Assembly (NCBI RefSeq): GCF_004349105.1
Contig: NZ_SMLB01000010.1
Span: 1-64,000, forward strand
DNA: 64,000 nucleotides
Source: Jiangella aurantiaca
Lineage (GTDB): Bacteria > Actinomycetota > Actinomycetes > Jiangellales > Jiangellaceae
Direction of reading: 5' to 3'
Below, piece after piece: positions 63,385 through 64,000 of this stretch. Under the pieces are notes generated by a model that was given only the letters and a program-made list of their open reading frames with translations, made no database searches and had not been told where the DNA came from. The first letter of the stretch is position 1, and every line of letters begins with the position of its first letter. The translations under genes and the position numbers were made by a program.

Positions 63385-63792
63385 ATGGCCAAGTACCTGC
63401 TGCTCAAGCACTACCGCGGCGCACCGGCGGCGGTCAACGACGTGCCGATGGACCAGTGGACGCCGGAGGAGATCTCCGCCCACGTGCAGTACATGCGCGA
63501 CTTCGCCGCCCGGCTCGAGGAGACCGGTGAGTTCGTCGACCACCTGGCGCTTTCGCCGGAGGGCACCTTCGTCCGCTACGACGGCGAGGGCCGCCCGCCG
63601 GTCACCGATGGCCCGTTCGCCGAGACCAAGGACCTCATCGCCGGCTGGACGGTCATCGACGTCGACAGCTACGAGCGGGCGCTCGAGCTGGCCGGCGAGC
63701 TGTCGGCCGCCCCCGGCGCGGGCGGGAAGCCGATCCACGAGTGGCTGGAGGTGCGTCCGTTCCTGGCCGTGCCGCCCACCATCGCCGAGTGA
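63385..63792 (+). CDS. YCII-related protein with DGPF motif
   Basis: 135 residues of the YCII/DGPF family: MAKYLLLKHYRG at the start, HVQYMRDFAARLEETGEFVDHLAL, and the hallmark PPVTDGPFAETKDLIAGW near 73-90. DGPF proteins are nearly always beside an ECF sigma factor of group 42, as here (the next gene starts by GTGA overlap). Their job is not settled; a sensor or small regulator for the sigma factor is likely. Confidence 0.93.
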   Translation: MAKYLLLKHYRGAPAAVNDVPMDQWTPEEISAHVQYMRDFAARLEETGEFVDHLALSPEGTFVRYDGEGRPPVTDGPFAETKDLIAGWTVIDVDSYERALELAGELSAAPGAGGKPIHEWLEVRPFLAVPPTIAE

Positions 63793-64000
63793 CCACGCCG
63801 GTGGACGAGGTCCTGCTGCGCAGCCTCACGCCGAACGTGCTGGCGATCCTCGTTCGCCGCGGAGCCGACTTCGCGACGGCCGAGGACGCCGTACAGGAGG
63901 CGCTGGTCGAGGCTGTGCGCGTCTGGCCGGACGGCCCGCCGCGGGACCCGAAGGGCTGGCTGGTCACCGTCGCCTGGCGCAAGTTCCTCGACGCGACCAG
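63789..64000 (+). CDS. ECF-type RNA polymerase sigma factor (ECF42-like), cut by window end
   Basis: GTG 63789 overlaps the YCII stop (GTGA). The visible 70 residues (LRSLTPNVLAILVRRGADF, ATAEDAVQEALVEAVRVWP, PKGWLVTVAWRKFLD) are the sigma-70 region 2 start of the large ECF sigma class paired with DGPF proteins (ECF42), which carry a C-terminal extension with TPR-like helices. The rest lies beyond the window. No anti-sigma gene is expected for this group. Confidence 0.88.
   Translation, partial: MTTPVDEVLLRSLTPNVLAILVRRGADFATAEDAVQEALVEAVRVWPDGPPRDPKGWLVTVAWRKFLDAT

Noticed and set aside
52527-64000. Secondary-metabolite gene cluster
   Set aside because: Acyl-CoA dehydrogenase and two-carbon genes are primary metabolism; no synthase, tailoring set or resistance gene is present.

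Overview
The window reads as chromosome from a very GC-rich Actinomycetota (G or C at almost every third position, many GTG starts, ATGA/GTGA stop-start overlaps, actinobacterial TopA with a repeat/basic tail, a SAM-IV-type riboswitch, Rv2525c-like and 13E12/DUF222-type proteins, DnaA-box-like 9-mers of the TTGTCCACA form). A Jiangella-like soil actinomycete would fit, but the sequence alone does not prove the genus. There is no integrase, transposase, phage module or CRISPR array.

Layout. 0-10.2 kb: a peptide uptake and breakdown locus. Leftward: alpha/beta hydrolase, M24 peptidase-fold enzyme, two ABC permeases, substrate-binding lipoprotein and M19 dipeptidase, mostly joined by 4-base overlaps. 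Rightward from the same promoter region: a tandem Lrp/AsnC regulator coupled to a fused double ATPase. 10.2-14.2 kb: XRE regulator, small CPxC protein, secreted propeller-like protein, secreted PIG-L deacetylase and tRNA-Thr(CGU). 14.2-20.8 kb: cell-wall L,D-transpeptidase, tripeptidyl-aminopeptidase-like lipoprotein, RicT-like PSP1 protein, nucleotidyltransferase, DNA polymerase III delta-prime and thymidylate kinase. 20.9-26.2 kb: DedA protein, serpin, then a stretch of decay (transporter fragment, molybdenum-hydroxylase remnants around an intact coxG, monooxygenase and cupin fragments) beside a GntR regulator. 26.2-34.9 kb: topA, YggS, membrane and NTF2-like proteins, MerR, CAP and M28 lipoproteins, HNH endonuclease-type protein. 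35-43.9 kb: class V aminotransferase behind a SAM-IV riboswitch, Tex, membrane protein, a zinc alcohol dehydrogenase behind a candidate structured leader, two tandem DUF1906 secreted proteins, YegP, VOC. 43.9-52.4 kb: orphan FtsX permease, GNAT, a giant repeat-built membrane protein, two META lipoproteins. 52.5-64 kb: acyl-CoA dehydrogenase, then a two-carbon module, ending in a DGPF/YCII protein coupled to an ECF sigma factor.

Genes working together. Glycolate oxidase (glcDEF) makes glyoxylate, malate synthase condenses it with acetyl-CoA, and malic enzyme turns malate into pyruvate, so 54.5-62.4 kb encodes a compact glycolate/glyoxylate-to-pyruvate route with IclR and GntR regulators inside it. 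A short motif (TATYYGTAT followed by RRC) is found upstream of all three units.

The best candidates for something not well described are the 1180-residue repeat protein in a neighbourhood with two similar intergenic modules (DnaA-box-like 9-mers plus covarying terminator hairpins), the folded leader before the alcohol dehydrogenase, and the shared two-carbon motif. All coordinates and motifs were read by eye; no homology search was run.
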